A stretch of 64,000 nucleotides of DNA from assembly GCA_033026295.1 (NCBI GenBank), contig CM065179.1, positions 23,677,275 through 23,741,274 of the forward strand, read 5' to 3'. Made by a program: the position numbers and the translations under genes. A model generated the notes under the pieces. The model saw only the letters and a program-made list of their open reading frames with translations. It had not been told where the DNA came from and did not search any database. Each line of letters begins with the position of its first letter. Position 1 is the first letter of the stretch. This document shows, one piece after another, positions 12,441 through 26,500 of the stretch. Origin of the DNA: Channa striata. Taxonomy: Eukaryota; Chordata; Actinopteri; Anabantiformes; Channidae.

Positions 12441-14874
12441 GTTCATGCTCAATTTACTCGTCTGCATTGTTTGCATGAAAGAAAAAAAACCCAACTGTAT
12501 CGAGCACCACGGCCGCTCTGCAGTTTACACTAGTTAATCTATCAGTGAATATAGTTAAAAGTTGTGCATGTTAATCACGATCTTCTACAGTGTTCATGCT
12601 GCATTCCCTGCAGAGTGTAAATTGAACTAAGCTTTTTCTGCTGCCTCCAGTTTGTGCACTGTAGTAGCCTCTACTTTACTCATTGATAGTAATGGCCATG
12701 CTGACAGGATGAGTAATCACAGGAAGAAAAGAGAAGAGTTGCTAGATGCAAAAGCTTGCATCAAACCACAGTGTAATACTCTACATTAAAACTTATACCT
12801 GCATCTCTATAAATACATTTTAAAGAAACACTTATATTACTTGAGTCAGGGATGTGATTATATGTAGCAGGTTAACACTGAACAGTAGCAATGAATTGGA
12901 CTTTTTGTCTTAAAACTAAAATCCTGGTAGAAACATCCCTGTTACCTTAAGAAACTAATATAGTCTTGTATAACTGGTGACCACTAATATTGTGTCTAAC
13001 ATATTATTTAGTTAGTCTCTGCTGAATCCTCAGGCAGTTTTCAGATAGAAGTAGATTGGAGTGACCCACTCACCAACTGGTGGTCTTCACACTTTCTACC
13101 ATTATCTGAGCATGACAAGGACTCCCTGTGTCCTGTCCATTAGCTTTGTGCTCTGTAGATTTGTAGTTACAAATTTTAGCCTATTCAGAGAAAAAAAGCT
13201 AACATTAGTTGAAGAGGACTTCTAGTGGCTTTGGTAGGACCGCAACACTGAAAGAGCACACGAACAAGTGAATATTTTAAGAGATCATGCTTAAAATGAT
13301 CAAATCTAACTAGGTTGTGAGAGTGGACGGTTGATTTGTGAATGTGATGTTGGTCCACTATGAACAAAAAACGGTGGTTCCAACTGCTGTAGAAAACATT
13401 ATTTAACTAAAGTCAACTTAATTTTACCTCATAAAATAGTGTAATTACAGTGACAGTCAGCCAAAGTGTCAAGCAGGTGATCGCGGTTTAGAGTCTCACT
13501 GAAGCTTAAAAATGCAGACATATTTATGGGGTAGTTTACTGACATTGTGCAATGTGCAATGGCGGATATATTTGTAGAAAATCAATCCTGGGAGAAAGTG
13601 GTGCAGTCAGTGGCTTGATGTCGCAAGACTTTTCAAATTCTGCATAGATTTACGTTGACATGTCGGCAGTGGCCGCTCAAGACAGGTTAAATGCAATGTT
13701 ATACAGTTGGTATTTTGTGCAGGAGAAGATTAATAGCATCAGAGCACTCCAGTCTTGTGAAAATGTCTTTCATTAAGCATTTCTTTTTCGAGGCGTACCG
13801 CATAAAACTGTTTCTAATGACAAAACAAACATGCAGTTGTTAAATGTTACATTGTTTATTTAAGGAATAGAATTTATGAAGATGCATGATTGTGTTGGAT
13901 GGCAATGACAGAGGGTTAGCAGGCCTGCTATCTTTGTAGTGGAATGTACTTATAGTAGAACTTCCTGGTACAAATGGAAGAAATTCCTGTGTTCTCTTGG
14001 TTCCATGTTGTGATAGCAGGGAATATGCAGTCTCTGCATTGTCCCACTGAAAGATCACATGATCTCTACAATCTCTTCAAGTGCCCTATGACATTCACTA
14101 GCGAGCTAACTAACCAAATTGCTGCTATAACAGGTTGTGCTACACCTGCATGCATTGAAACCTTACGTAGCTGAAGCTGGTGCAGATACCTTGGAATTAA
14201 CTCCTTTCCTGCACATGGTGGTAGACAATCGTTTAGAACAGACATCTATTTCTGTTTCTTCATAATGCAAGAAGCAGCAGCCTATAGACAAAGAACACAG
14301 ACTGAAGACAAGATGGTGGACAGCTGGAATGAGCTATGTTTTTTCCTCATGACACATCATGTGGGACTGTTTACTGTGTCTTACCATCTTGACCCAAGGC
14401 TTTCCCTAACCTTAATTCCTTGATCCTATTTCCTAAACCGAACCATCTTGTCTTAAGGTTCATCTTTGCCAAGATTTACAACTTAAGGCTAAGATCAACT
14501 ACTGGCTCTCCACCATCTTTGTCTGCAGTGAGGTTTTCTTGTAAAATCTGCCCATTGGCAGTTTTGTTGCTGTATTCTTATGAAAGTTAGTCAATGTCAC
14601 TTTCATTTAACATCTCTACTGCAGCTGTCAGTGACAGAGGCGTGCTGATGCTAGTGTTAGCTAAATGCTAAGCTGTGGTTGCTGGTGGAGGTGTTGCTAA
14701 ACACCCACATGCTGGACTGTTGAATGGCATGAACTTCTGTTTAGCGTTGTGCAGTACAGTACAGCAATTTTTAGCTAAAATTCTAAGCGAGTGACACTAG
14801 AAGAATCTGAGGAGTTTTTTTTAAAGCTGTACTTCTCTGTGATTGTTAACAGTAGCCACATTACATATCATAAT

Positions 14875-15138
14875 CCAGGGATTTCCAACCCTAGTCCACG
14901 TGGAGCACCGCCCTGCTTGTTTTTACACCTACCCACTGCTTATCACCTAGATCAAGTTTGTTCAGTCAGTCCGATGTTGGAAGATACCAATGTGCTCTGT
15001 CTTTCTTCAGCCCACCCACATTTAAGAGTTGGTGTTTTCCAGCTTCTGGTTGACTGAACACACCTGATCCAGCTAATGAGCAGTGGGCAGGTGGGGTTGG
15101 GCAGTGTTCCTTGAGAACCAGCGTTGGAAATTTCTGCC
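14875..15138. repeat. Fold-back element (long imperfect inverted repeat, MITE-like)
   Basis: The left arm (about 14878-14970) and the reverse complement of the right arm (about 15047-15138) share TTTCCAAC, ACTGCCC, CCCACTGCT, AGCTGGATCA-like and TGTTCAGTCA blocks in the same order. Pairing continues toward the centre, so nearly the whole 265 bases could form one hairpin. I recognise this as a common style of palindromic non-autonomous element in fish. Confidence 0.7.
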
Positions 15139-16436
15139 ATAAGCTACTGTTAAATCATGACAAAATAAGGCAGCAAGACTTTGCCGAATTGTGCAAGGAT
15201 GTATTCTGTTGCTTATGAAATCAGCTTTTCATTTATAAGAGAGAAACTTTTAGTTTTTAAACGTTACATAATATTGCTTTGCACAGTAAGCCTGGCGTGA
15301 CTTTAGCTAATGTGAACTTAACGTCGCAGTGACAAAAACTAAATGTTCGTAAAACACATACAATTATTTAGGCTTATATAAATGATATAAATCTTTTTAC
15401 TTAACACAATTATTAATGAATAAGTTTATATTCTGCATCATAAGGTATAAAAAGATGAGGCAACAAAGCAAATTCCTAGTAATGTAAAAAAACAAACCTA
15501 TTTTTCTACAAAGTTTTTTTCTATGTGCCTGAAATGTGAATTCCAAAGTGTCCACTTGAGTGCACCACTGGCCTGAAAAGCTTGTTCCAGCACTGTACAG
15601 CACTTCTCACTGAGTTACAGTATCTGTGGCACATGTTCAAGACAGCCAGTGCTGACCGTTGTAATGAACCAGTGGGCTTCAAATAACAATACGAACAACC
15701 AATCAGCGCACTTTCTTTCACTCTTTTTTTGTCACTTGCCTCAGTTTGCCAAAGACCTGGTACACACAATTATTCTTGATAATGATAGATAAAACTTTTA
15801 TTCATTTTTATTTGATTTGAAGTTCAATTTGTTGTTAATTTGTATTTTTTATCTAGGACCAGTTCCCGACAAGAATAAACTCGCCACAGTTGTACTGTAG
15901 TACCTCAGCATTAGAGAAGTGTTTGGATTTTGTAAAGAGAACAGCCTGTGTTGGTGTTCAGGGATGCATGACAAATTAGTTCTTGATACTAATTATTATT
16001 TTTAAATAATTAGAGAGGCTGTGTCAGTGAGTGTGTCTTGAATCTGTTGAACTTAAGTGTGAACATGAGGTATTGCTTGGATGTTGTGTAACTCAGCTGT
16101 TTTTTTCCTGACTGGACAGTCCTTGCAATCAGTAAACAAACGTATTTTGTAATGTTTTATTTTACATTTCTTTAATCTCCTAATAATAATCTAAGTCTTG
16201 TTTAAAGAACATGGGGAATTTGCTTTAGTTTTAGTTACTTCCTTCATATGTACTAACATTTGTTAAAACTCCAAACTCCTCTCCACAGCAATTTTTTGGA
16301 ACTAACAAACTAAAATTATACAAACCACCTTGTTGACAGAACATAGAAGGAGTTTGTCCAAAGATTATGGATTTTCTAACTTTCTTTCTATATAATTACT
16401 ACAAAATAGCATAGAGATGTCAATAATTATCTGCCA

Positions 16437-16526
16437 AATATATTATATTATATTATATTATATTGTATTATATTATATTATATTATATTATATTGTATTA
16501 TATATATTATATTATATTATATTAAG
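16437..16526. repeat. TATAT-type microsatellite
   Basis: About 90 bases of TATTA/TATAT pentamer repeat with a few interruptions (GTATTA). Confidence 0.9.
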
Positions 16527-19500
16527 TCTACTTGTTTAACTCCTAGTATGACATCCACATCTTCACAAACATTGCAAATGACAGATGTGTATAATTTAAA
16601 CAAGGTTGCTTATCTTCTTTGGATCTTGTTGTGGGAGCTTTGATTTTTACATTTACATGCAGCAAATGTTCTTTGACAGCTAAACTATCTTGTACTGCTA
16701 AGGATATTAAACACAGGTAGGCAGTTTATGATAGTCATAAATCAATTTGGCAACGTGAATGTGAAGCCACAATAGGTGAAACAGTAGAACAGAGGTGAAG
16801 ATTAAAAATGACTGACAGAAGACATTGCTAGAGACTTTAATAACACGACCGTCCACAATGTAAAGCCACACTGCAATCGTGAAATGCACTGAAATGTAAT
16901 CAATTTATTTCTGATTCACACATTGGCTTGTTTGTCTTTGATGGGTACTGGCTCTCAGTCAAGTGTTTGCTGTGTAATATTAGGATGTGTATGAAGTTTC
17001 TACTGTGTGTAGTGTCAAAGTGTTTCTCTATTCATGCTGAACTATGTATTATAATGCGACTGCTCTGCCTCTACAAACCAATACATTCGCTAACTTGATT
17101 CAGCATGAGAAATTTTTTTTCTCTGCAGGCCTTAATCTGGTGCAGTTCACGCATTATTAATTCAACTTTGACACTACAACCTTTTATAGTCTAAGAAAAA
17201 ACCTGCTGCCGCAGAGTTTCTGCAGTGGAAAAGTATTTAAATATTAGAATCCAATATTTATTCAGGCTACAGTTGCCCTGAATCTTTTCTGCATGCTGAT
17301 CCTGTTTGAGATAGGAGCTATTTATAAAGAAGCATTATGAAAGCATCTTCTTACCATCTAGCTCCAGCTCTAAAGGATGCTCTAGAACAGCAATTTTTCC
17401 TGTGTTAGTTTACACAAGTTTTATTAATTTAAGTGTTAAAATCACTCTTTTTTCCCTTTTTTCTTTTTTTTTTTTTTACATTTATTTATATGGCGCACAT
17501 GTTTTTTTTTTTTTTTCCAAGTTGAGTGTGTGCTGTGCGGGTGAAAACCCACACCTGCCACCTCCATGAAGCTGTGTGTACACAAAAGTGAAACAACTGT
17601 ACCGTCTTTATTGCACACACTCTTTGTACAGGACCCTATTAATGTGATCTCGGAATGTGAATTATGCACATTGCCAAAGTTGACCTAGTTTGGCCAGCAT
17701 CATTCAAATAAGTTTCATTTAGGATCAGAAATGCAACGTTTTTTATCAAATTGTGACCATATGCAAACTAGCCTTTTTTGTTGTTGTTGTTATGATTTAT
17801 TGATTCATAATTTAGTCTTTAAGTAGTCAAAAATGGTTTAAAAAAGGTCATGAAAAAATTTATGTTTCCTTAAAAAAGAAAAAAATTATCACATTTACAC
17901 AATTATTACACACATAAATTTTTCAAAATCTTCAACAAAATTACATACATTAGTAGATTCAAAACATGCAACTTTTGTTTTTGTTGTTGATTAGTCAATC
18001 AATTAAATAACTATCAGCAACATGAATACAAATAATGCAAAGTCTGTGGCTCCAAATAAGGCCAACTCCCCCATGCTGACATTCACTAACGATGGCAGGA
18101 CTGAGGCCCCGTCCGGCACATGGACGTGGTTTTAGGGAGAGGATAAGAATTGGGTTTAGATTAGATAAAGATTAGAATAGTCAGCCATTCAGTGAGTGTG
18201 GTTAGGGTAAGGAAAAAGGGAATGCGTTCTGGCAATAATAAGTTAGTAAGTCCTTAAGTTTAAATTCTGATACAGTCATACAGGTGTGTGTGTGTGTTGG
18301 GTGCATTATTTTTGTGCCTGATGGCATTGGATCTGTTTATGAGTCTTTGTGTAGTGGAACGGAAAGAGGAGATATGCTGTAAAACGTTGAAACAGAGATG
18401 CTCTTAAGAGCTCTGTCACACAGATGATGATGAGTGATTATTCACAAGTTTCTTCCACTTAGAAGTTGTGCCGATACTTCAAGTCAAACACAGGACAGAC
18501 TAATGCATAAGTTCTGTAAAATCTATCCAAGTACGTCTATGAACTTTGACTTTGCTCTGTCTGCCTGCATACTCACCACCATTCTCTTATCTGCCCACTC
18601 CATCCATTCAGTCTTTTTTCCTCATCTCTGTGGCTGTGACTCAGACGACTCTGAGCTGCTCGTTTGGACACCAAAAGGAAAGTAAAATAGTTTAAACACA
18701 CACTTGTGTCAATGTCATTTAGGTCTGCGTGTGAGCTCAAGCGCATGTTTAAGTCAGTTTACTTTCCGTTTCCTTCTATCTAAGACCTTATATTTCTTCT
18801 TTTTGTCTTTGCAGCTCAACTTGGCTCTTTTTACACTGATACACATTTAACTTTTTTGGCATATGAACTTTGTGTATTCGTGTGTGTCTAGATATGTTGG
18901 CTGAAGGGTGTGTGTGGTTATGCACATAAACAGGAGTATGCAGTTTGTGAAGGCAGCGTTATTAGTTACAAGGAGTGTCTACCTGCATGCACAGCGTGTT
19001 TGTCTGTACGGATCCATAACACTGTGTGTCTGACTTTTAGGTGGGTATTTCCTTTCTGGCAAAAGGCAATCTAAAGTCAATTAAAATCATAAAACAGTGC
19101 GTGTAAGAGTGTTTGTACCCAAACACAGGTTCACGTTGTTATAAGTGCGACTTAAAACAACATTCATGTACCCATATGAAAGCTGAAGCTGGTCTTACAC
19201 ATTAATGCAGGCCTTCAACGGAGAGTTGATGTCTTTAGTGATATGGGTCAAAATCTGTAGCATTTTTATCAAAAAATGATTTTCACAATAAAAAGGATGA
19301 CATGTAGTTTATTTAAGTAACGCAGATTGCAGAAGCCTGATTTTCAGCTTCATATGCGTGTACATATTTCCACAGACTCTGACCACTGAAAGAGCTGCAG
19401 GAAACTTTGAGGCCTGTATAAACCGGAGGAGTGATTACAGCAGGAACAGTCTCTTTCAGTGATCTAATGGGCACCTGATTGTTGTTTTAATACGCACTCC

Positions 19501-20165
19501 AATAAATATGCAAAGGGTGCTGCCACCCATTTATATGAACAAGCACACATGACTTACCTTGAAATCTTAACAGCACAGTTGATAAAAGCGTAGTGTAGTC
19601 ATAAAGTGTAGTGTTGAAAAGATTAAAGAAAATGAAAGAAAACATATCAGCTGTTTTATTAATTTACAGGGTTGGGTTAGTCTGATCTAGTCTTCATATA
19701 ACATATCGAGTGTGTGCAGCTTTCAATACCTGTAACATAATCATTGGAGAACAAATGTGAAGCTGCACAACCTCTCAGACGAACCAACAGAACTCTCACA
19801 TGACTGACACCAACTCATTGGATTGGGAGGCTGAAAAATGTCACGTCTTTGGTGTAAATACGTAAAACTTATTTGAACAAAGACAATTGCATCTTTTTTT
19901 GATTGAGGTCTTCCTTTTGGTTATGAATAAGTGGTTCAATTGATTTGGCCAAATCAAATATATTTCTCTGGCCTGTGTCAATTTCCCACAAGTTGAACCA
20001 GGCTAAAGGTAATGAGAGTTGGTTTTTTCTGCTTATAGGAAGCACAATGAGAGATGGTCACTGTATGTTAGACACATACATCATGAATATATGTATGAGC
20101 TAATCCATGCTTTCTCTGCTGAGAACGAATTATGATGCTCATGCTGTTGTGTCTGAGTGACTCAT

Positions 20166-20171
20166 AATAAA
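20166..20171 (+). terminator. Candidate distal poly(A) signal of uhmk1
   Basis: AATAAA followed within 30 bases by GT-rich sequence. It lies about 280 bases from the opposing poly(A) signal of the first meprin gene, so the two genes would converge here. Confidence 0.4.
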
Positions 20172-20217
20172 GCTGATGCTTGAGTTGAACTGGTGTTTGT
20201 CTGGTGCTTTGGGTATC

Positions 20218-20280
20218 TCAATTCAATTCAACTTTATTCATATAGCGTCAATTTACAACACAGTCATCTCAAGGTACATG
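20218..20280 (-). repeat. Dispersed teleost repeat, family A (3' end fragment)
   Basis: AATTCAATTCAACTTTATTC followed by ATATAGCGTCAATTTACAAC and CAGTCATCTCAAGG is the reverse complement of the end of the copies at 30058, 45629 and 56210. Class unknown to me. Confidence 0.7.
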
Positions 20281-20449
20281 AATAATATTAATTTTTGAGC
20301 CACTCTGTGGCTACCTGACATCTTTTGTACATTTTCATCCTATACATTTTCCAAGGTTAACATCATCTAAGAACCAGTGATTAACCATTCATAGTAATGG
20401 AAATGTTGAGGTGATAGTAATAAATGACTTATACAAATGCTGCAGAGAT

Positions 20450-20455
20450 TTTATT
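20450..20455 (-). terminator. Poly(A) signal of meprin beta gene copy 1
   Basis: AATAAA on the minus strand, about 110 bases after the stop codon at 20566-20568. Confidence 0.6.
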
Positions 20456-20565
20456 GTTTATCAACCTTAAATTTTCACATGAAGTAGATTCAGGAGGAAA
20501 ACAAAGCAGACCACGTATTACTCTGTCCGCTCTTCTATTCAGTTTCGATTGGGCTTTTCATTAAT

Positions 20566-23500
20566 TCATGGAGTTGTTAAAGGTAGGTCTTTAGTTGGGT
20601 ACTCCTATAAGAGAAAAGAAACACATTTAGTGCCAATTCTTGTGCTAAATGACAAGTTTGCTTTAAGGTAGTAATTCAAGTTTGAATTGACTCGGACTCA
20701 GACTCACTTCCATGAATCCGGGCATGTCCTCTATGATCACCACATCATCATCCCCACTGTCCTGCTGTCTTCTCCTCCTCCTCCAGATGTTCTCTATCAC
20801 AACCATAGAAACCACCAACATGGCAGCTGCCACACATACTGCCACAGCTAGGACCACTGTGGGGTTACTAGGAGGTTTCTGTGGGTCCCCTTGGACTGCA
20901 GCCTTTATTAGACCAACATCAGCATGTACTGAAGAGTGAGGCAGAGCCTGAGGTACCAGCAGGTGGGAGATATCTGAGGACAAGACAACAGGAAGCATAA
21001 GACTTTATTAGAACTTATAGCAGTGTCAAAATGTCAATAGTTACCTTCCAGACTGAGGAAGAAGAAGGCATCATGTCCTTTGATGAAGTTTCTGCTCCTC
21101 AGTCTGCTGTGGGTAATGAAGGTACTTGTTCCGCTGCCTGGGCCTCGATAATAGTAGCTGCCATCAGCTTCAGTCACTTTAGAGCCAACTTTCGTGGGAT
21201 TATCCCAGAAGTACTCAGTACCTGAGGGAAGAAGGAGAAGACGGTCATTCGTTCTTTGACAGCTCGTATGTGCACAGTCAAGCCTCTCCCCACTTCTCTT
21301 ACCATCTCTCTTTTCAGGGTCTGTGGTGACCATTCGGTGCATGTTCATTTGCTGTCTGATGTCTGACTGCTGATCCATCAGGGCCATGGAGGCTTGTTGC
21401 CATGGACACGGCCACTTGAGCTTGTGGTCATTGGGGCCAGAGGTCAGGTGGAAGTAGAGGGCCATGTATCCTGGTTTGTCCCTTACTCCGTTGGGGTACA
21501 CACCTACCTACAAAACAGAGCAGCAAGGGTTGATGTTAAACGCCACTAAATGCAAGGTTGTAGTAGTAGAAGAGAGGCCCAGGTGACATCATCAGATTTA
21601 CTGATTTGTCTAAACCAGCAGTCATAAACCCCAAAAGAAAGAATATAACATAACGAATGATTAAAAATAGTTGGCACATTTTAAAACAAGACAACTCTAC
21701 CTCTAACACACTACTTGGTGAACTAGTAATATTTATCCCCGGCAAACATTTATTTAATACAAGTCCAAGTTACTGACGTTAAGCAGAAGTTCTGAAGTTT
21801 ACACGTTAATGCCCTCTAGTGGTCATAGTATATGTCCACCAGGAATAATTATCCAAAATTAAATGATAAATCAAAATAATTTGATAGGAGATACAAAGTT
21901 AACTTTAAGTGATAGATGTTGTCCATACACAGGTCATGCTCAGTGTATATTAGCATGAACCATCTGTTCATTTTGGTGCCACTGAGGTATTGTTGTAAAT
22001 CAAGATTGCGTATACAATAATGAATCAGAAGGATCCAAGGAAGGATGGTGCAGGCACGGCTGAAGAAAATATCATCCCAGTATTGATTTATAATGAAACA
22101 GCTGATTGATAATAACAGTTAGCATTCAGATGTCATGCAGAATACCCCGTCCGTGCAAAGAAAATTATAAAAAGAAACAAGGCTCTTAACAGGAGGGTGA
22201 ATTTATTAAATTATGGTTTCTTTTATCAGCCTAGGAATTATAATGTCATCTTTGCTACTTTTTACTTAGCCTTTTTTTTATGTTTATGTGCAACCCTTCC
22301 ATTTTGCTTTGCATCTATTCTTTACAACATTTTGGGGGTTACAAGTAATTGAATTTCATTACATACAGTATATTGTCTTCCAATTGCATTTTTCATACAT
22401 TCACCTGTGAAAAGCTGTATTTTCTGAGTTTATTATAAAAAAAAATAATGTTAATAAAACAATTTGCATTTACCTGGAAGGAGTAACCTGCTGGAGACAG
22501 AAAGCGAGGACTGTACACTTTCTTTCCCACCGGTGTGTTCTGCATCAGGCTGCTGATGTTGCGTATGTGCCAGATGTGCTGGGGGCACTTTGTGGACGAC
22601 AGGTTAATATCATCGAGAGAGAACCCGCCCTTCGATGGACCCTTCCCTCTCACACCCTCAAACACCACACGGACCTTTTGTGCCACATTTATATTGATGT
22701 TGTGTAATTCCCAGGAGCCCATGGCCCCTCCTGTAACAGAGGAGACAGAATTCACGAGTTTACATTTTAAAGTGAGAGAATCCCAGTGAAAACTGGTGCA
22801 GTCGAAATGCTGATTTTAATCTTTTAGTGCTGCTTCATCTGTTTCTGCCCATAGTTATGCCAATAAAGAATTCAACTTGTAATATTTCATACGTTACCTG
22901 AAATGCTCTTGAAGAGCGTCAGTTTACCATTGGGATTGACCTTGTCATACTCTCGCACCCAGATATTGAGAACATCATCAGCTGCTCCAGTGTTATAGAG
23001 GAAGAACTGCAGACACTGGGATCCAGGCTTGGGGTAAAGCCAACGACTCTCCAGCAATGACCGGTCACCAGGTTCAGCAGAGGCTGTGCTGAAGTGCATG
23101 AAGTAGCCTTTCTCTAAAACAACACAGACAGGAAGCAGTTTATCATCTTACAGTTAAGTAGTTAAAGAAAAACACACTTGTAAATGTTAAATACTTGATA
23201 CATCATTCGGTGAAACAAAAAGCTTGATTACTGTGGTATTTTAGCTCCTTCAAATAATGTGTAATATTGCAAGAAACTGAGAAGTGAATGTGAGTTTTGC
23301 AGAAGTAAGGATGGGCTCAGGCCCATCGCTCTGAAAGGAGTGGGCAAACAGTTGAATTTAAGAATATTTTCTTATTTTATGTTAAGAAAAGGTGATGTGC
23401 TGTGTGCAATATTAAGGACCAGGGAGGGGGTGGTTGTGGTTCCATTGATGAAAACTACGAAAAAACTAACGAAAATTCACTCCAAAAGGGAGGACAGGAA

Positions 23501-26500
23501 AACTCACACTAACCACAGAGTAAAATAAGCAGCTGATAGATCTGAACCAACCACGTGAAAACGTGAAAACGATCAAAAATTAGTTACAAACTAGTGATAA
23601 ATAACAAGTAATAAACTCTATGACATATAGGATATGAAAAAGGGAACAGATGAAAGAAATCAAAACTAACGAGGTCGGTGATAAAACCCACAAGGACCAA
23701 AGACAGAAAATGGGAAAGAGTGCTACAAAGTAAAAGTCCAGAACAGGAAGTATAGCGAGAAATGAAAACAAACAAAGGTCTGGGATCATTATATTTTCAT
23801 CATGTACAGTTCATAAAGATTCAGAGAGTCAAAAGAAATCTTTGGAAAAGGGAAAGGCCCAAAAAAACTGTATGAATGGCCACGATCTGCATTAAAAACA
23901 GATAGAATTCTTTATTCAAAATGACTACATGGACTCTGGATGCCCCTGCACACCCTTGTCACTGAACACAGTTTGTCCCTGTCATCCTCCATGTTGAAGA
24001 AGACAGAGATCTTAATGCTTTAGGTGGTACTTGGCAGATAGAACATTTTGTATACAGGTTGGTCATGTCCTGTCCTCCTCTGCTCCTCTCTTGTGTGGGG
24101 TCCCGCTGGGCTCAATTTTGGGGCCTCTGCTTTTTTCCCTGTATTTGCTTCCCATTGGCTCTATTGTCAGAAAGCGTAATTGTTCCTTTCACTGTTATGC
24201 TGATGACACCCAGATATATGTGCCAGTGAAACAGAAGGAAGGAGTGTCTGGATGGCTCTTAATTTCCATTTTAATGAAATGAAGACAGAGGTCATTGTCT
24301 TTGGGCCAAGCAATAACAGTGGGTCCTCACTTGTAGACCTCGACCCTTTGACACAATTTCTTAAATCTACTGTCACAAGTCGGGGTGGAAAGTGGTTTTA
24401 GCTTGGACAAGCAAGTTAGTGCAGTAGTAAAATTCAGCTTCTTTCACGTAAGACAGTTGGCAAGAGTTAAATCATATTTGTCAAAAGTGCACTTTCAGAC
24501 AGTAATTCAAGCTTTTGTTACAACTCGGCTGGATTACTGTAGCTCTTTGTATTTTGGTGTGTCTCACTGGTCCCTGTCCCGTCTTCAGCTGGTACAAAAT
24601 GCTGCTGCACGGTTGTTAAACGGAACACGGAAAAGACAGCACATTACCCCGGTTTTAGCCTCGCTGCACTGGCTGCCTGTCCATCTCAGAGTTCATTTTC
24701 AAATTCTTTTATTTGTTTTTAAATCTTTAAAAGGTCTTCCCCCACCCTACCTCTCTGAGCTGCTACGTGTGCACTCCCCTTCCTGGTCGCTCAGGTCAGC
24801 CGACCAGCTCCTTCTGTAAGTGCCGAAGACACAATGGAAGCTCAGGGGAGACAGGGCACTTGCCGTTGCAGGCCTTAAGTTGTGGAATGACTCCCTGGCT
24901 TTTGACCCAGCATGAGATTTTGCCTTTATTATTTTATTGTATTTTATTCCTTTTAGTTCTTTTAATTAAATATATTTTTAGTGATTTTTATTGTTATTGT
25001 ACTTTTAATATGTTTTATTCTTTTACTTTGATTCTTAAGCACTTTGGTCAGTCTTTGCTGTTTTTTTTTTAAAGTTGACTTGACTTGAGAGTTTCTGACT
25101 TGGTATTAGCACACGGTTCAAAAGTCAACAACTGTGACATTAATGATCACAGCCTGGGTAACTTGCACACTGGTAATGATGCATTAGTACACAGGACTCT
25201 GAATAAAGTTTCAGGATCCTGTCATTTAATTAATAATAATCAAAACCATGTTTCAAATGATTTGCAGATCTTTGCATTCTCTTTTGATTTACATTTTGTT
25301 CAATGTACAAAACTCTTCTGGAAATGGGGTTTGTAAAACAGTCTGTGAATTCATTTGTGTTAGTCAAACCTATTACACACTGGAACTGTTTATGCAGCAG
25401 CTCCTCTGCCTGCCGAACAACTGTACTACTAAGTAGTTGATCATCAACTGTCAATATGATGCTAAAGCCAAGTGTGCACTTTGTCCATGTTATTAAAAAT
25501 CACTTCAGCTCCCTTTGCTGTCAGAAAAGTTCTGATATGTGCCACTAAAGCCCGGCACTTACTGTATGAGGGGAGATAAGGGAGGGAGCAATACTAACTG
25601 ATAATCCAATCTAATGTTGGCTACGTGTCTATCTTTCTGTTTACTACTTTGTTTATCTACTTTATAGAATATAGATACATGTAGTGGTTTTCCTGAAGTC
25701 AGTTATTTATTTCTCCAACACAGACACTTTTTGTGTCTTCTTCCCGAGTCTCAGCTCGAATTAAAAAAAATCCACAATGTACATTTGCGAAGTTGGACAG
25801 TCACCTTTACATTGTCCCATGCTGGTGAAATCAGCCTCAGGTCCTCCACTCACAGAGCTACGTTGTTGCCACTTTGAGTTCCCAGGACCCTCAATCATCC
25901 CACAGATGTTTTCCTCCTCAAAGTTACAGCTGTCCACAAAGGTAGAAGATGTTGCTGTGGAGAGAAACAATCTCATCAAAATGCTGGAAAAGCACAGAGA
26001 AAGCATTCCAGCAAAAACCCTGAACCGCTAAAAACAAACGTTTTTATCGGAGATGTATTACATAATAGTTATATCACCATGACCCGATGTTTTAGTGGGA
26101 GGACAGTAAAATCACTATCAGATTTAATTTTCCATCAGAATAATCAGTAATTGTTTATGGTAGTTGCTAGGTTATATTTTACACCCCCACCCCCAAAAGA
26201 CACTCATATACGAAAGGCAAAGTGAGGACTGAAAATGGGAACAAGATACTGTTGAATTGCTGTGAACCTATCCTGAGATTATTTCAGTTTGAAAGCAAAA
26301 GTGTAAACACACAACAGTAAAAATGCTTTAGAAAATATCTTGTTCCTGCCTTTAGACCGGGGTAGGAAAATCAGAAAAGCCAGATTGTACAGAATCCACA
26401 TTTAATTTGAACCCAGAACCGTCTTTCACTCAGGTGACAGTGCAGTCATCTCTGCATAACCGTGTCCCCATCAGTGGTTTCAATCACACAATCACCAAAC

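Larger units (their letters stand above)
12441..20195 (+). other. Probable long uhmk1 3' UTR / gene-free region
   Basis: About 7.7 kb without a supported coding exon. Mammalian UHMK1 also has a very long 3' UTR. The only well-placed late poly(A) signal before the convergent meprin gene is AATAAA at 20166, followed by a GT-rich stretch (GTGTTTGTCTGGTGCTTTGG). Earlier AATAAA motifs, for example near 15874 and 19289, could give shorter forms. Contains the fold-back element at 14875-15138 and the microsatellite at 16437-16526. Continuous transcription through the region is inferred. Confidence 0.45.
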
